45,356 nt of DNA from an uncultured Paracoccaceae bacterium (GTDB lineage: Bacteria; Pseudomonadota; Alphaproteobacteria; Rhodobacterales; Rhodobacteraceae). This document shows, piece after piece, positions 43,392-45,356 of this stretch (positions are counted from its first letter, which is position 1; each line of letters opens with the position of its first letter). The notes below the pieces were generated by a model, which made no database searches, was not told where the DNA came from, and worked only from the letters and a program-made list of their open reading frames with translations. The translations under genes were made by a program, and so were the position numbers. The stretch covers positions 1 through 45,356 of the forward strand of contig CALDUK010000047.1 in the NCBI GenBank assembly GCA_937924905.1, given 5' to 3'.

Positions 43392-44101
43392 TCAAACGCG
43401 CAGCCCGCTTGTTCAGTTTTCTGGTGAATGCCAGCCTTGTCGCCTTGTGCCTGAGCGCGGCGTTTCCCGGCACGCATCGGGTGCTTTCGCCGGGCAGTTT
43501 CGGGCTGACCGAAGTGTCGGACCGGGTCTGGACCGACGCGCCTGCGCGTGCAGGTGAATTGCGCGGGCTGGCCAATCAGGCACGCCGGACGGTGGCCGAT
43601 TTCTTTGGCGATGTGCCGAACAAGCCAACGCTGATCCTGTGTTCAACCCGCGCCTGTGCGCGGGATTTCGGCATTGGCGGCAATGGTTTGTCGATTGCCG
43701 ATATGGTGGTGATGGTCAGCCCCGGCGGTCTGACGCGCGGCACGCTGACCCATGAGATGACCCATTCGCGGCTGCACCGGGGCATGGGGCTGCGCAACAT
43801 CTGGGCGCAACCGTTTCCGACCTGGTTTGACGAAGGGCTGGCGACCCATGTGGCGCAGCATCCGTTGGTGCCGGGGGGCGTCAGCGCCGACGCCCGGGCG
43901 CGGGTGCGCAAAGTGACACGGTTCTGGCAGTGGGACGATGCCTATCGCGCCCTGGGTGTGGGCCGGGCGTACACGGCAGCGGCGCGCGAGGTCGCGGCGA
44001 TCGAGCGCGCGGCGGGCCTGGACGGGCTGCGCGAGCTGATCCGGCGCGCGGACGCGGGCGAGCCTTTTGAGGTGGTGATGAACGAGGTTATGACGCGGTA
44101 G
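43388..44101 (+). CDS. Small secreted gluzincin-type metallopeptidase candidate
   Basis: A 237-residue protein with an N-terminal hydrophobic anchor or signal (LFSFLVNASLVALCLSAAF) and a gluzincin-like site: zinc-binding LTHEMTHSRLH (HExxH) near residue 122 and the downstream PTWFDEGLATHVA with the third ligand glutamate. This is the Peptidase_MA-like arrangement. The gene starts within the MlrC stop (ATGA at 43388) and ends the operon. No substrate can be inferred. The pairing with MlrC suggests a role in peptide or amine-derivative processing, which is speculative. Confidence 0.75.
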   Translation: MIKRAARLFSFLVNASLVALCLSAAFPGTHRVLSPGSFGLTEVSDRVWTDAPARAGELRGLANQARRTVADFFGDVPNKPTLILCSTRACARDFGIGGNGLSIADMVVMVSPGGLTRGTLTHEMTHSRLHRGMGLRNIWAQPFPTWFDEGLATHVAQHPLVPGGVSADARARVRKVTRFWQWDDAYRALGVGRAYTAAAREVAAIERAAGLDGLRELIRRADAGEPFEVVMNEVMTR

Positions 44102-44306
44102 GACGGTGGTTGATGGGGGGGTGCGCGATTTCGGTGCAGGCGTGTCAATGTCCGGGTCGGGAAAATCACTTGGTCAAAATCGGTCGTTTCCGCCGAGGAC
44201 AGAAACGGTAAAATTCTGGCCCACCCTGCCAGGCGCAGAAGGTTCGGAGCGCGCGAAAACCTTTGACCTTTGGCAGCGCAGCCAATGGTTGGTTGCGAAA
44301 GAGACG

Positions 44307-45356
44307 CTAGGGTTTGGCGGGTTTCGCAACCGCGCCAAAGTGAGGTTTCAAAAAACCTGCCGTGACGGCAGCGATTGCCACCATCGCCGTTGCTGTGCCC
44401 AGCATGAGGGTCAGTCCGCCCAGCTGATAGGTCAAGCCCGACAGAACCGTCCCCGCCAAACGCCCGGCCGCGTTGGCCATGTAGTAGAACCCCACGTCCA
44501 TTGTGACCCGTTCCGATTTTGTGAAGGTCAGGACCAGATAGGAATGAAGCGCCGAGTTCACTGCGAACAGTCCCCCGAATGCAAGCAGACCGGCCACCAG
44601 ACAGATGGTTAGCCAGGTTTGCGGTCCCGAGGCGACCCATGCTGCGGCGGTCAGCGTTGCCGGAACCACTGCCAAAGCCCAGGCCCAGTTTCGCGCAGCA
44701 CCGATCAACTGTGCCTCGTCGCGCGTGCCGGCGTGCAACAAGCGCGGCGCGGCGGCCTGTACCGCCCCATAGAAAATGACCCAGATCGCCATGAATGTGC
44801 CGATCAGGAAGAACGTCGCGCGATTGCCTTCGGTCGTGCCATCAGACAGGACGGCGTAAAAATAGACCGGAATGCCGACGACAAACCACACATCCCGCGC
44901 GCCGAACAGGAATACCCGCGCGAGCGACAGCCAGTTCACATTGGACGATTTCGAAAAGACTTCGGAGAATTTTGCGTCCTTGCGGCCTTTCGGCAATCCG
45001 GCAGGCATCAGGATCAGCACCGCCATGAGGATGACAAAGAGGGCGGCGGCCATGCCCAGAACCGCAACCTGGAACCCAAACGTTGCAAGAAGCGCGGCCC
45101 CGACAAGAAAGCCCAGACCTTTCACAGCGTTCTTGGAGCCCGTCAGGAGTGCCACCCACCGGAACAATCCGTCGCCTTCCTTGGGTGCCAGTATCTTGAC
45201 CGCAGATTTGGACGACATCTTGGCCAGATCCTTGGCCACTCCGCTGGCCCCCTGCACCAGCATCACGAAGGCCACCGAGGCCCCGATGGCCCAGGTCGGG
45301 TCCAGTTGCGCCAGTGCCAGAAGCGCCAGCACCTGAAGGCCGAGGCCTGCGTAAAG
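44307..45356 (-). CDS. arsJ: ArsJ-type organoarsenical efflux MFS transporter, 5' end off the window
   Basis: Partial membrane protein of the major facilitator superfamily, open at the right edge (the frame continues through codon LYAGLGLQVLALLALAQLD). Sequence that I recognise as ArsJ-like: GASGVAKDLAKMSSKSAVK, GLFRWVALLTGSKNAVKGLGF, FSKSSNVNWLSLARVFLFGARDVWFVVGIPVYFY (in two pieces) and VGFYYMANAAGRLAGTVLSG. ArsJ exports 1-arseno-3-phosphoglycerate made by a neighbouring GAPDH, giving arsenate resistance; that partner and an ArsR regulator would be expected beyond the edge. No terminator was seen in the 205-base gap on the left. Confidence 0.85.
   Translation of the reverse strand, partial: LYAGLGLQVLALLALAQLDPTWAIGASVAFVMLVQGASGVAKDLAKMSSKSAVKILAPKEGDGLFRWVALLTGSKNAVKGLGFLVGAALLATFGFQVAVLGMAAALFVILMAVLILMPAGLPKGRKDAKFSEVFSKSSNVNWLSLARVFLFGARDVWFVVGIPVYFYAVLSDGTTEGNRATFFLIGTFMAIWVIFYGAVQAAAPRLLHAGTRDEAQLIGAARNWAWALAVVPATLTAAAWVASGPQTWLTICLVAGLLAFGGLFAVNSALHSYLVLTFTKSERVTMDVGFYYMANAAGRLAGTVLSGLTYQLGGLTLMLGTATAMVAIAAVTAGFLKPHFGAVAKPAKP

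Overview
The window reads as chromosomal DNA of an alphaproteobacterium of the Rhodobacterales (Roseobacter group). Base composition is roughly 60% GC by eye. The protein sequences, the DUF1150 gene behind Hsp20, the extended alanine/glutamate-rich tail on ribosomal protein S16, the CIRCE element at groESL, and several tightly packed ATGA-overlapping operons all fit that group. I saw no tRNA, rRNA, CRISPR array or insertion sequence. The taxonomic call is inference from gene content and sequence style, not a search.

Left part (1-10.3 kb): pdxJ (vitamin B6); a drug/metabolite transporter; a purE-purK-NUDIX operon; a YdcH-like small protein divergent from an Hsp20-DUF1150 pair with a heat-shock-like promoter; a lower-GC glyoxalase-like gene; groES-groEL behind a sigma70-like promoter and a perfect CIRCE operator; a secreted TraB/GumN protein; and a DMT transporter-NUDIX pair.

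Translation block (10.5-14.1 kb): ffh, a GNAT acetyltransferase, an AroQ-type chorismate mutase, rpsP, a 53-residue membrane protein that had not been called because of its size, and rimM. The usual partners trmD-rplS-rpmE lie about 11 kb away on the opposite strand (25.3-26.9 kb), so the ribosomal cluster appears to have been split and inverted.

Between these halves (14.2-22.1 kb) sits a nine-gene plus-strand operon. It holds a complete HAAT-type ABC importer (binding protein, two ATPases, two permeases) with a small secreted cysteine protein embedded in it. It runs by overlapping or near-abutting junctions into a MocA-like nucleotidyltransferase, a PfkB sugar kinase resembling pseudouridine kinase, and pseudouridine-5'-phosphate glycosidase. 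This could be a pseudouridine (or related nucleoside) uptake and breakdown unit and is the most interesting system in the window. It is followed by a DUF502 membrane protein, a patatin-like phospholipase, 3-hydroxybutyrate dehydrogenase (polyhydroxybutyrate metabolism) and an NTF2-like protein.

Right part (26.9-45.4 kb): gpmI-envC-ctpA (glycolysis and envelope remodelling); an xdhC / molybdopterin-binding / ligase-associated exonuclease operon joined by ATGA overlaps, with a possible 32-residue leader ORF and an opposing UUCG terminator upstream; an SDR / FMN hydroxyacid oxidase pair divergent from a LacI regulator with a perfect palindromic operator between them; panC-panB (pantothenate); a dimethylglycine-dehydrogenase-like / MlrC (M81) / small gluzincin operon; and the 3' part of an arsJ-type organoarsenical exporter that runs off the right edge.
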